NCBI GenBank assembly: GCA_000402355.1
Contig: AQRS01000021.1
Coordinates: 1-19,284, forward strand
DNA: 19,284 bases
Origin: Candidatus Iainarchaeum andersonii SCGC AAA011-E11
GTDB lineage: Archaea > Iainarchaeota > Iainarchaeia > Iainarchaeales > Iainarchaeaceae
Direction of reading: 5' to 3'
Positions 1-6,580 of this stretch are shown piece by piece. Each line of letters begins with the position of its first letter. The first letter of the stretch is position 1. Position numbers and translations under genes: made by a program. Below the pieces are notes generated by a model. That model did not search any database, was not told the DNA's origin, and saw only the letters and a program-made list of their open reading frames with translations.

Positions 1-8
1 CTGCAAGG

Positions 9-52
9 TAGCAGACCATGAGACTTTACCGAATTATTTTATTGGTCTGCTA
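9..52. repeat. Hairpin repeat, copy 1 (TAGCAGACC family)
   Basis: Nine-base arms TAGCAGACC (9-17) and GGTCTGCTA (44-52) are exact inverted repeats around a 26-base loop. A second copy with the same arms, the same loop length and a shared CGAATTA.TTT.TT loop segment lies at 818-861, and a related hairpin lies at 773-815. Function is unknown. No ORF of note covers it. Confidence 0.7.
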
Positions 53-165
53 TAATCCGCACACGCTGCATTGGAACACACTTTTTCCATTGAGCTTTTT
101 TCCTTTAACCATTCCAACAGCCTTCTAATAAACAATTTGTTGATTGCAGTGCATAAAAATAATGC

Positions 166-186
166 GCGGGCTTTGCATTGGCCCGC
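166..186 (-). terminator. Hairpin after the small membrane protein gene
   Basis: GCGGGC (166-171) pairs with GCCCGC (181-186) across a nine-base loop, starting nine bases after the stop codon at 196-198. On the minus strand it is followed by a T-rich run near 149-160. This fits a transcript end, although archaeal termination depends mainly on the T-tract. Confidence 0.45.
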
Positions 187-195
187 AAAATGGGT

Positions 196-459
196 TTATT
201 TCTTCGTTGCCCAGTTGTATGATACTGCAACAAGATAGCCGATTACTGCGCCGATTATTGCGCCAGTAACTATCGAGCCGAGCCAGTTCGTGGCCCCGAA
301 CGAGCCCATGCCGTACTGGACTGTATTGTACATCATCATTTGCCACATCCCTGTGTACATTTGCGGCGCCCCGAGGAACAATATTCCTGAAAGTGCGTGC
401 AAAACCCCTGATGCTACCGCTCCGGAAATTGCCGCTGCCTTGACGTCAAGTTTGTCCAA
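196..459 (-). CDS. Small two-helix membrane protein (possibly DUF5676-like)
   Basis: An 87-residue protein. A GGAGGTGA ribosome binding site at about 466-473 lies six bases before a TTG codon at 457-459, so I start there; the longer frame to 474 would begin with a TTG that overlaps the binding site. The N-terminus MDKLDVKAAAISG leads into a first membrane helix (about 8-30). The middle is rich in Met and Tyr, and a second Gly/Ala-rich helix spans about 59-80, ending in a short basic tail. The KLDVKA start, two helices and length recall DUF5676 membrane proteins, but that is from memory and weak. A TATA-like CTTATTATA (about 505-513, minus) would give a leader of roughly 25 bases. The gene stands alone, divergent from tRNA-Val. 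Role unknown. Confidence 0.72.
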   Translation of the reverse strand: MDKLDVKAAAISGAVASGVLHALSGILFLGAPQMYTGMWQMMMYNTVQYGMGSFGATNWLGSIVTGAIIGAVIGYLVAVSYNWATKK

Positions 460-558
460 ATTTTTCACCTCCAATGTTTGTTGATTCTATTAGCCTCTAG
501 TTTCTATAATAAGTTTCGCTTTTTCAGGCTCCGAATGCGAGGCTGGCGTTTGTTCAAA

Positions 559-568
559 TTATTTAAAG
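559..568 (+). promoter_or_regulatory. TATA box likely serving tRNA-Val
   Basis: TTATTTAAAG lies about 70 bases before the mature tRNA, so transcription would start near 590 and give a precursor leader of about 46 bases. A second AT-rich run, TATACTATATG (about 576-586), is an alternative. In the leader, CCCAAT (625-630) can pair with ATTGGG (633-638), and the latter includes the first three bases of the tRNA. Confidence 0.4.
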
Positions 569-635
569 GTTCCCCTATACTATATGTAGGTTTTTCCGCG
601 TTTGCGGCAGGGGCGTGTAGTTAACCCAATTGATT

Positions 636-710
636 GGGGGAGTGGTCTAGCCCGGTTATGACGCAACCTTCACATGGTTGAAGTCGCAGGTTCGAATCCT
701 GCCTCCCCCA
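636..710 (+). tRNA. tRNA-Val (anticodon CAC)
   Basis: A full cloverleaf of 75 bases is visible. The acceptor stem is GGGGGAG (636-642) with CTCCCCC (703-709) and discriminator A710. The D-stem is GTC/GAC. The anticodon stem is CAACC/GGTTG (664-668, 676-680) with loop TTCACAT, giving anticodon CAC at 671-673, which reads the Val codon GUG. The T-stem is GCAGG/CCTGC with loop TTCGAAT. There is no intron and CCA is not encoded. Confidence 0.96.
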
Positions 711-772
711 CTTTTGGCACCGGCAATGTGCCCTCTAAAAGCTAATTTATTTGCAGAATCCATTTTTCATTA

Positions 773-815
773 TAGCAAACCGCGAAAGTTTTTCGGCACA
801 TGGCGCGGTTTGCTA
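773..815. repeat. Hairpin repeat, related member (TAGCAAACCGCG arms)
   Basis: Twelve-base exact inverted repeat: TAGCAAACCGCG (773-784) and CGCGGTTTGCTA (804-815) around a 19-base loop. The outer arm differs by one base (A for G) from the TAGCAGACC arms of the copies at 9-52 and 818-861. It sits two bases from the next hairpin. With that hairpin it is the main content of the roughly 300-base gene-free stretch 711-1011; I see no gene in the remainder. Confidence 0.65.
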
Positions 816-817
816 GA

Positions 818-861
818 TAGCAGACCTGGAAATATTGTCGAATTACTTTGTTGGTCTGCTA
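818..861. repeat. Hairpin repeat, copy 2 (TAGCAGACC family)
   Basis: Arms TAGCAGACC (818-826) and GGTCTGCTA (853-861) are identical to those at 9-52. The loop is again exactly 26 bases, with about 17 of 26 loop positions matching and TATAA following on the right in both copies. Keeping arms, loop length and part of the loop suggests one element family rather than chance palindromes. Confidence 0.7.
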
Positions 862-1011
862 TAAATGGGCGAAAGAGTGGTGTTTGAAGGCAAGGGCCAA
901 ACCATTTTTTTCAAGAATGTTGTTGGAAATAAACCCTTAAACAATTTTGGCGGGAAAACCTTGTTCCGTTGGGGGTGAACTATAACACTTTGAAGGAGTT
1001 TGCTCGCGGAG

Positions 1012-3603
1012 CTAGTCCTTGAAAACTGTTGCCGTTGTTCCGCCGTCCCAAGAATAGCGCGGCCTGACTTTTATGAGCCAGAGTTTCTCGCTCTGGTCAT
1101 CCAAAACAATCGCGTATCCTTTTGAGCGCGGCATCTCCTCATAATACTTGTCAAAATCCTGGTGCATATAGCTCGGCCGGAGCTGCGAAACCGCCTGGAT
1201 ATCCTCTTGTGCTGTCATTCTGTGCGAAATGAACAAGTCACATTGGCTTATCGCGTCTGGATGGAGCTTGTTCGGCCTCTGCGTAGCCAAAAGCAATGAG
1301 AGCCCGGGCTGCCTTCCTACTCGAATCCACTCGAGTAAAACATTGAGCGCTATGCTGTCTTCATCCTTTGGCATGAACATGTGGGCTTCATCAATCATCA
1401 GCCATATTATCGGGAGTTCTGATTCGCGTGTGAGCCCTTTTACCAGGCGTATTTCCTCTTCTTTGCGGAATAGCATCCTCTCCTCGAAAAGTTTTTTGCC
1501 CAGCAAGCCCACAATGATATCCCTTGTTCCTTCCATTCCCGCGGCCTGCCTGTAGGCGGAAACATCAATCACCGTTATTGTCGCGGGCTTTGCAATGTCC
1601 CTTATTTTGGTTCCTTCTTTTTCGAACACTCCCCATGTTTTTGCGGCTGCAAACCTGCCTGTGAGAATGTCGCGCGTGAGTTTGTCCGATTCCTTGTCGT
1701 TCCGCGCAGCCGCGGCAAGTTCCTCAAGGCCAAAGGCGGTTCCCATTTTTTCCTTTACATTTTCAACTACCCTTGAAAGCAGTACCCCTTCCGCGTCCTT
1801 CCAGCTTATTTTGAAGAGGCTCATCCATTCCTGTGTTTCGAGCTCGGAAACGCGGATGGTGAATGCCCCGTCAATCGGCAGTCCCTTCTTTTTGTAAAAA
1901 TCGAGTTTTCCCTGCGGTACAAGGACGCGAACATCCGTCTTGTCGGGCTTCAAATCCCATTTATCGAGTTCCTGCAGGTTCTGCTTGTCAGGGATCTTGA
2001 GTGTCCAGAATATTCCCACTGTATCAATTACAATGACGCTGAGCCTTCTCCTTATTTCCGCGGGCTGGCGCGCGAACTCCTCTATGATTACCGCCATTGT
2101 GTAGGAATTGTGGACTATGATATCATTTGCGACAAAGTTGTGGTTTTCGGGCACGCTGATGTCGTAAACCTCGAACTCGCCGTTCAGTTCTTTTATCGTT
2201 TTTATTTCATCCCAGAAAATGTCGCTTGTTGCCAGTTGTTCTATGGCCTTGTTTCCATCTGCTCTTGCTATTTGGAAGAGTTTTTGCCTTGAAGGCGCAT
2301 AAAACATGCTTTCCCTCATTGCTTTTGGATGCAAATAACCTGCGTTTCTTCCGATTTCTGCCCATGTTTTCTGCGGCTTGTATTGCTGCCAGATTTCAAC
2401 TGGTATAGTGTCGATGTTTGGATTTCGTTTTACTGCCCGCAGTTCTTTGAGCGCTTTTTCCTGTTTTGTCTCCTTTTCGCCATAGAACCCTATTTCAGTG
2501 AGGAATTTTGAAATGTTTTTGCCTTCAACAACCAGCTCAAAAGAGTCGAATATTTTTCCGTTTAACTTGTTTTTCTTTTTCCTGAGTTTTGACATTATTC
2601 CAAACCTGAGGAGCAAGTGATGAACCTGCCTTGCGAGTTTTTCAGAAACGCTTGCATAGCTCAGCCTGTGCCTGTTTGATTCGAAGTAAATGCTGCCGTC
2701 GCAGCTAAAGAGCCTGTTGAGGAAAAGTGAGAGTTTCTGCTTCGGCAGTTTGATTACTTTTTCCGGGATAAACTTGTCGTGTGAAAGCAAATCATAAATG
2801 CCTGTTTGTTTGAGGTAGGTGCGCAGCGTGTTCACGGGCTCGAAAATTGTTCCTTTTGCGAACTTGCCGTTTTTGCGCACTGCTTTTATTATTTTTTGTT
2901 CCGGTTTTTCGCAAACAACGCGCCAGTTGTTTTTTTCGGAAAGCTTTATCGTGAGTTTTTCATCAAATTCTTTTACTGCGAGTTTGAATTCAGTTATTAT
3001 TTTTTTGTCAGAATTGCTGAACCAAACGGCTTTGCGTGCGGTGTGGCCTTCTGCTATCAGATACGCGAGCAGCTTGATTTCGCATTCTTTCAAAAATTCA
3101 TTGCCGAATACCTGTATTTCGCGCGGTGTAGCTATCCTGCTTCCTGCAGGCAGTTCTTCGGCAGGTTTCCATCCGTCTATTGTAAGCAACGGGTGCTCAG
3201 GGGTCAGGCGTATTTTTTTTCCGCTTCGCAGTTCCACTTCAAGCATCTTATTTACGGGTCTTTTGAAGAATTCGCTTTTCTTTGCATCTTTTATTTTGTA
3301 ATCCTGTGAAAGCGACATTACGTTCCTGTTGTCATGCTCCAAATCCTTTATTTTTGCTAGCGAACCGTCTGCAAGGGTTATGAGTGTCTCCCCGTCAAGG
3401 CACTTTCCCCCGCCGCGCTTTCCGCAAACCAGCATCAAGTGTGGCTTTGCGATGTCCATGAGGACTTTTCTTCCAAGAACAGGCCTTTCCCCCGCGCTCA
3501 AAAGTGATTTGCCCAGATAAGCGGTTCCCTTGTCGCCGTACCTGTCGATGTCGTCGAGAGTCCTTCCTATTACCGAGGACTTGTCGCTCAAATCAAGTGC
3601 CAT
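1012..3603 (-). CDS. HerA/DUF87-family ATPase with an intein in its P-loop
   Basis: The precursor is 863 residues; the host protein after splicing would be 431. Residues 61-67 (GKRGGGK) followed by S500 rebuild a Walker A motif, GKRGGGKS. Walker B is IIWLMIDEAH, with DEAH at 738-741. LLLATQRPNKLHPDAIS and the following SHR segment are typical of HerA-type hexameric translocases. HerA classically works with the nuclease NurA and with Mre11-Rad50 in DNA end resection. None of those genes is nearby, and the protein lacks an obvious HAS-type N-terminal barrel, so 'HerA-like' is safer than HerA. A TATA element about 25 bases upstream suggests a nearly leaderless mRNA. The intein (68-499) is described separately. 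The ATPase can only bind ATP once splicing has joined K67 to S500. Confidence 0.9.
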   Translation of the reverse strand: MALDLSDKSSVIGRTLDDIDRYGDKGTAYLGKSLLSAGERPVLGRKVLMDIAKPHLMLVCGKRGGGKCLDGETLITLADGSLAKIKDLEHDNRNVMSLSQDYKIKDAKKSEFFKRPVNKMLEVELRSGKKIRLTPEHPLLTIDGWKPAEELPAGSRIATPREIQVFGNEFLKECEIKLLAYLIAEGHTARKAVWFSNSDKKIITEFKLAVKEFDEKLTIKLSEKNNWRVVCEKPEQKIIKAVRKNGKFAKGTIFEPVNTLRTYLKQTGIYDLLSHDKFIPEKVIKLPKQKLSLFLNRLFSCDGSIYFESNRHRLSYASVSEKLARQVHHLLLRFGIMSKLRKKKNKLNGKIFDSFELVVEGKNISKFLTEIGFYGEKETKQEKALKELRAVKRNPNIDTIPVEIWQQYKPQKTWAEIGRNAGYLHPKAMRESMFYAPSRQKLFQIARADGNKAIEQLATSDIFWDEIKTIKELNGEFEVYDISVPENHNFVANDIIVHNSYTMAVIIEEFARQPAEIRRRLSVIVIDTVGIFWTLKIPDKQNLQELDKWDLKPDKTDVRVLVPQGKLDFYKKKGLPIDGAFTIRVSELETQEWMSLFKISWKDAEGVLLSRVVENVKEKMGTAFGLEELAAAARNDKESDKLTRDILTGRFAAAKTWGVFEKEGTKIRDIAKPATITVIDVSAYRQAAGMEGTRDIIVGLLGKKLFEERMLFRKEEEIRLVKGLTRESELPIIWLMIDEAHMFMPKDEDSIALNVLLEWIRVGRQPGLSLLLATQRPNKLHPDAISQCDLFISHRMTAQEDIQAVSQLRPSYMHQDFDKYYEEMPRSKGYAIVLDDQSEKLWLIKVRPRYSWDGGTTATVFKD
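2107..3402 (-). mobile_element. Intein with LAGLIDADG homing endonuclease domain
   Basis: A 432-residue in-frame insertion, precursor residues 68-499. Splicing residues are all present: Cys68 at the N-terminus within CLDGETLI (block A), TPEHPLL at 134-140 (block B, with its TxxH), and a C-terminal VYDISVPENHNFVAND block ending His498-Asn499, followed by Ser500 as the +1 nucleophile. Two LAGLIDADG-type helices are visible, LLAYLIAEG (178-186) and FLNRLFSCDG (294-303), each with its acidic residue (E185, D302). Both splicing and homing therefore look intact. The insertion falls between the Lys and Ser of the P-loop, the kind of invariant nucleotide-binding site inteins favour. Confidence 0.95.
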
Positions 3604-3623
3604 GCAACAAAGATGTTTTTCTG

Positions 3624-3633
3624 GTATTTAAGA
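3624..3633 (-). promoter_or_regulatory. TATA box of the HerA-like gene
   Basis: On the minus strand TTCTTAAATACC is centred about 25 bases before the ATG at 3603. Transcription would start at or within a few bases of the start codon. No ribosome binding site is seen, which agrees with a leaderless transcript. Confidence 0.5.
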
Positions 3634-3669
3634 ATTGGTGAATTTTGACACTTTTCTTTTTAGTACAGG

Positions 3670-3699
3670 TTTTTCTTTTCGTGTCAACGAAAAGAAAAA
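3670..3699 (-). terminator. Stem-loop with T-rich flanks
   Basis: A 13-base perfect inverted repeat, TTTTTCTTTTCGT (3670-3682) and ACGAAAAGAAAAA (3687-3699), around a four-base loop. On the minus strand it is T-rich on the leading arm and lies downstream of the gene ending at 3789, so it is a plausible transcript end before the HerA-like promoter. Confidence 0.45.
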
Positions 3700-3744
3700 A
3701 GTGTGGGGAGTAAGGGGAGAGGAGGCTATTTCGGCCCTTTGGTG

Positions 3745-3773
3745 GGGGTTAGAATGAGAAGCCTAATAACCCC
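3745..3773 (-). terminator. GC-rich hairpin just after the winged-helix gene
   Basis: GGGGTTA (3745-3751) pairs with TAACCCC (3767-3773). It begins 15 bases after the stop codon at 3789 and is flanked by purine-rich and pyrimidine-rich runs that extend the pairing imperfectly. It may be a 3' end structure of the minus-strand transcript. Confidence 0.35.
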
Positions 3774-3788
3774 TCCTTTCCCTTGGTC

Positions 3789-4280
3789 CTAGCTCTTCGC
3801 TAAGTATAATACCTTCCTTCCGGATTGGAGTTTTTTCACGTGGCCGTCGCGGTACAGCCTGTTCAGCCTTTGGCAGGCCGCGTTGAGGCCTTTGTAGTTC
3901 AGCATTGCCTGTATGTCCTTTGCGCTTGCGCCTCCGCGTTCCTCAATGATTTTGAGTATGCTTTGGTCCTGCTCAGGAAGGACCTCGAACCTGTTATTGG
4001 AAGACTGCTGGAATCCTTGCGCCTGGGCATTGTTTTCGGTAGTACCTGTCTTGACGCTGAACATTATTTTGTCGAACTTGTCGTTGATTCCTTCCAATAG
4101 CTCATTGGTTTTTTGTCTTTCCTGGGTCAATCTGTACATTAGGGCTGCGAGAACCTTGGGGTTTTCGGATTGCTCCATTATCTGGTCCAAATCCGCATTC
4201 AGTTCCGCGAATTTAGGGGAAATCTTGTCAAGGAGTTCCTTTTCCCTCATGACGCTCTTGGAAATATCATGATCGTTCAT
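3789..4280 (-). CDS. Coiled-coil protein with C-terminal winged helix, putative DNA-binding regulator
   Basis: A 163-residue protein. Residues about 10-75 are heptad-rich and charged, fitting a coiled coil. A Gln/Asn/Thr-rich linker (about 77-97) follows. Residues about 100-163 look like a winged helix: LPEQDQSILKIIEERGGASA, AKDIQAMLNY, a recognition helix NAACQRLNRLYRDGHV, and a basic wing ending in RKVLYLAKS. It probably binds DNA as a dimer; the target is not known. The promoter carries repeated TCATGA palindromes between and around the TATA box and start codon, which suggests self-regulation (inference). A TATA box about 27 bases upstream makes a leaderless transcript likely. I do not recognise a named family. 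Confidence 0.8.
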   Translation of the reverse strand: MNDHDISKSVMREKELLDKISPKFAELNADLDQIMEQSENPKVLAALMYRLTQERQKTNELLEGINDKFDKIMFSVKTGTTENNAQAQGFQQSSNNRFEVLPEQDQSILKIIEERGGASAKDIQAMLNYKGLNAACQRLNRLYRDGHVKKLQSGRKVLYLAKS

Positions 4281-4311
4281 GTACTATCATGATAGTTTCA
4301 TGATATATAAA
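4266..4311 (-). promoter_or_regulatory. Promoter with TATA box and TCATGA operator-like array
   Basis: The minus-strand TATA element TTTATATATC (4302-4311) is about 27 bases from the ATG at 4280. A 14-base perfect palindrome, ACTATCATGATAGT, fills 4283-4296. ATCATGAT at 4266-4273 and TCATGA at 4298-4303 share its core. The three centres lie at 4269.5, 4289.5 and 4300.5, about two turns and one turn of helix apart. A protein bound here would block the preinitiation complex. Confidence 0.6.
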
Positions 4312-4320
4312 TACTTTTCG

Positions 4321-4522
4321 TAATTAGAATTCGAATGCGGCTTTTCGCGCGTTGTTTTTAGTTTAAAGCTTTTTTTTGCGCTTCTTCCGCAGTGCAAGCG
4401 GAATTCACGGCGTCGTTCGATTAACAGCGCCCACACAAAACTGTTTTTGCTCTTAGTAGTATCCATTTGGCGTATTTAATGGTATTGCGGGGTCTCGGGG
4501 AACAGCCTAGTTTTCGGGTTTT
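4321..4522. other. Gene-poor spacer with an internal hairpin
   Basis: No convincing gene. On the minus strand a TATA-like CATTAAATACG (about 4468-4478) precedes a stretch holding a TTCCGC/GCGGAA hairpin with a seven-base loop (about 4397-4415). A small RNA is possible but there is no motif that identifies one. Confidence 0.3.
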
Positions 4523-4939
4523 TTACACGAATTCAAAGCGTGTGCGCACCTGCAGTATTTCTTCCGCCGCCTTTTCAAGTGCCTCGGGCTTTGCAACCAG
4601 CTTCTCGCGGTCATTGCGGTTCACGAACACATTAATGCTTTTTTCAATGGGCGAAAAAACTTCGTTGACTCCGACGAGGCGCGCGTTCCCTATCAAATCG
4701 GAAACAACTTTTTTTGCGTTTGCCGAGTGTTCTACAACCCTTATTTTTTTGTTGAGTGCCCTGCTGAGCTCGGCTATTACGGTCCCTTTTTTCCCGATAA
4801 GCTGCCCTATTTTGCCGCTGCACGCGATTATCGTGAGTTCGGGCAGCTCAAAGGCGTTGCATAGCTCTATGCCCCGGAAGGAGAATTTTTTGCTCGCGTT
4901 TTCAAACGCCTGCTTCACATTCTGGTTCGGCTCTGCCAT
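4523..4939 (-). CDS. NusA-like KH-domain RNA-binding protein
   Basis: A 138-residue protein close in size to archaeal NusA-like factors, which contain only KH domains. A KH signature, GKIGQLIGKKGTVIAEL, spans about 42-58, with the RNA-contacting GKKG loop at 49-52. A second alpha/beta segment (about 75-138), containing RLVGVNEVF and SINVFVNRNDR, could be the second KH fold with a degenerate loop. The family binds RNA and is associated with transcription elongation or termination; its exact role in archaea is poorly known. The gene starts 32 bases after the Alba stop codon. A TATA-like ATTATTTAC centred about 27 bases before the ATG also allows independent leaderless transcription. Confidence 0.78.
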   Translation of the reverse strand: MAEPNQNVKQAFENASKKFSFRGIELCNAFELPELTIIACSGKIGQLIGKKGTVIAELSRALNKKIRVVEHSANAKKVVSDLIGNARLVGVNEVFSPIEKSINVFVNRNDREKLVAKPEALEKAAEEILQVRTRFEFV

Positions 4940-4961
4940 GCCAGTATTGGGGCTTTAACTT

Positions 4962-4970
4962 GTAAATAAT
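4962..4970 (-). promoter_or_regulatory. TATA-like element of the KH gene
   Basis: The minus strand reads ATTATTTAC, centred about 27 bases before the ATG at 4939, which would place the transcription start at the start codon. No ribosome binding site precedes this ATG. Confidence 0.4.
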
Positions 4971-4971
4971 G

Positions 4972-5244
4972 CTATTTTTTGAGGGGTATTTCTATTGCCG
5001 AAACCTTGAGGTCGTTTTCCTCGTCCGCCTTTATATGCTCGGTGTAAATGTTGATGTCCCCGATTTTCACTTCATTGGGAAGCCTGTTCTTCACGATTTC
5101 GGCCACATCGACTGCCCTCGAGATTGCTTTTCCGCGGGCCTTCAAAGTGATTTCCTTTGCGCCCCTGTTCATCCGCATTATCACGGCCATGACATAAACC
5201 ATGGTGCTTTTCTTGCCTATGAAAACCACGTTCTCCTCGTTCAT
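4972..5244 (-). CDS. albA: Alba, archaeal DNA/RNA-binding chromatin protein
   Basis: A 90-residue protein with the whole Alba fold. The N-terminal VVFIGKKSTMVYVMAV segment includes the paired lysines (11-12) at the position that contacts nucleic acid in Sulfolobus Alba. It is followed by GAKEITLKARGKAISRAVD, AEIVKNRLP, a flexible loop, and a C-terminal ADEENDLKVSAIEIPLKK strand pair. Alba dimers coat DNA and also bind RNA; deacetylation of the lysine changes affinity in some species. GAGGAGG (5252-5258) lies seven bases before the ATG, and a TATA-like CATATTATC (about 5278-5287) precedes it. The NusA-like gene follows and may share the transcript. Confidence 0.95.
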   Translation of the reverse strand: MNEENVVFIGKKSTMVYVMAVIMRMNRGAKEITLKARGKAISRAVDVAEIVKNRLPNEVKIGDINIYTEHIKADEENDLKVSAIEIPLKK

Positions 5245-5371
5245 GCGCGCGCCTCCTCTGCCTTTTAGCGGGGCTTATGATAATATGCTGCTTTTGAGCT
5301 TAAAGAAATAGCGTTTTTGTTAATGCTCGGCGCTCTGCAAATTACTGGTGAAAAATAAAAAAAGAAACAGC

Positions 5372-5395
5372 GCCAAGAACAAATTCGTTCCTGGC
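5372..5395. terminator. Bidirectional-looking terminator hairpin
   Basis: GCCAAGAAC (5372-5380) pairs with GTTCCTGGC (5387-5395), one mismatch, six-base loop. On the minus strand it is followed by a long T-rich run (5343-5367), fitting the end of the 5425-6288 transcript. On the plus strand it is followed by nine T residues. Confidence 0.65.
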
Positions 5396-5424
5396 TTTTT
5401 TTGTTGCATTAAATGTTGATTTTA

Positions 5425-6288
5425 TCATCTCAGGTAATCGAGCGTTGATTCGAATATTCCCCTTGTTATTCCGGGGTTGTAGTTGAAGTATATGCTCTTT
5501 CCTATGACAAGGTTTTTCTCCACGATTGCGGGGTAGGTTTTCTTGTCTATTCCGGAGCTCTGGATATAAGCGAGTTCGCGTCCGCTGACTCCGACATCAA
5601 ACACTTCGAATGTCGCGTTGAGGTTCGGGTCTGCCGGGAAAATGTCTATTCCTTTGAGGATCTGGCTGTCTTCATCCTCGCGGAAGAGCTTTCCCCTTAC
5701 AAGGAGGCGGTTCGTGCATGTCGGCTGGTCGTTGATTATGCGGTCGCAGTCAACAGGTACAACGTCTCCGAAAGTGTTCCGCCAGCCTATGACGTCAAAT
5801 GTGTCAGGCCTTCTTATTCCTGAGTCGGCAACAATTATGAGCCTTCCGCCGTTCTTCACGAACTTTTCTATTCCTTCCCCGAGCTTCTTGGAAACCTCTT
5901 TGTTGGCTTCCTGGCTCTGGTCAAGCATCACTATTTTGTAGTTCGCGAGCTGTTCCGTCGGGTTCCTTTCCAATGTAAAGGTGTCCTTCAAATCGTAATC
6001 AATTATGTCGCGGTTGTCGTTCAGGATGTCTATCACTTCCTGGCTCGTGCTCCCCACGACGAGCATCTTGGTTTTGCCTTCGCCAATGCTGAAAACGTCA
6101 ACAACTGTTCCGAGAACAGGGGTTTGTGTGTTAATCACGTCAAACCTTACCGCAAGGAAAAATCCTATGATGAGTATGAGAATAAGTGGAATCAAGCCCT
6201 CCAAATGGGTCCCTATTTTTGAGCCCAAGGGTTCATTGAAATCGTCTGCAGGGGGTAAACCGCCCGCATCATTGCCTTCAGGATACAT
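5425..6288 (-). CDS. Membrane-anchored protein with Rossmann-like/GATase-like domain
   Basis: A 287-residue protein. A hydrophilic N-terminus (1-28) leads to one membrane helix at about 31-47 (GLIPLILILIIGFFLAV). The rest reads as an alternating alpha/beta domain. MLVVGSTSQEVIDIL, YKIVMLDQ and GEGIEKFVKNGGRLIIVADS resemble the class I glutamine amidotransferase-like fold also seen in DUF4350 and ThuA-type proteins, where KxGGxLIIxxD is common. I see no catalytic Cys-His-Glu triad, so a sensing or binding role is as likely as an enzyme. GAAGGTGAA (about 6294-6302) sits six bases before the ATG. It appears to be a single-gene transcript ending at the hairpin at 5372-5395. Confidence 0.75.
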   Translation of the reverse strand: MYPEGNDAGGLPPADDFNEPLGSKIGTHLEGLIPLILILIIGFFLAVRFDVINTQTPVLGTVVDVFSIGEGKTKMLVVGSTSQEVIDILNDNRDIIDYDLKDTFTLERNPTEQLANYKIVMLDQSQEANKEVSKKLGEGIEKFVKNGGRLIIVADSGIRRPDTFDVIGWRNTFGDVVPVDCDRIINDQPTCTNRLLVRGKLFREDEDSQILKGIDIFPADPNLNATFEVFDVGVSGRELAYIQSSGIDKKTYPAIVEKNLVIGKSIYFNYNPGITRGIFESTLDYLR

Positions 6289-6409
6289 CCGTTTTTCACC
6301 TTCTTCAATTAACCTGTTAATACTATTTCCTGTTGATTTTCTTTATATATTTAATGTTCAATGCCACTAATAAGTCATTTTTGTATATAAATGTTTTCAT
6401 CAACAACAG

Positions 6410-6570
6410 TTTCGCGCCGGAAACCGCCGGCGGTACGGTGTACTATCTCATTGCAAACCTCGGGCTTTGCAATGCCTCGATTGCCCATGGGTACAAGGTC
6501 GCTTGGGCTCGATGGTAAGAACTGCACTGCCGAAGGGTGCGCCCTACCAATGCAGGTTAAAATTCTTTTC
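6410..6570 (+). ncRNA. Candidate structured RNA or leader upstream of Sec61-beta
   Basis: No reading frame here looks genuine. A strong TATA box, TTGTATATAAATG (6380-6392), would start plus-strand RNA near 6412. Successive helices follow: GCCGG/CCGGC (6416-6431), GTAC/GTAC (6433-6443), a nine-base CATTGCAAA/TTTGCAATG (6449-6474), CCTCGA and GCCCA with TGGGC and TCGATGG (6475-6515), and GGTA/TACC (6514-6548). The stretch ends in an AT-rich run. I could not match it to SRP RNA, RNase P RNA, 5S or H/ACA RNA. It could also be a long 5' leader of the next gene. Confidence 0.35.
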
Positions 6571-6580
6571 CCTGAGAATA

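Noticed and set aside
636..861. tRNA-Val as an integration site for a mobile element bounded by the hairpin repeats
   Set aside because: No second copy of the tRNA 3' end was found in the window and there is no integrase gene; the hairpins do not overlap the tRNA.
4467..4958. A 163-residue plus-strand ORF over the KH gene
   Set aside because: It is antisense to a recognisable NusA-like protein, and its translation is low-complexity Ser/Phe-rich sequence.
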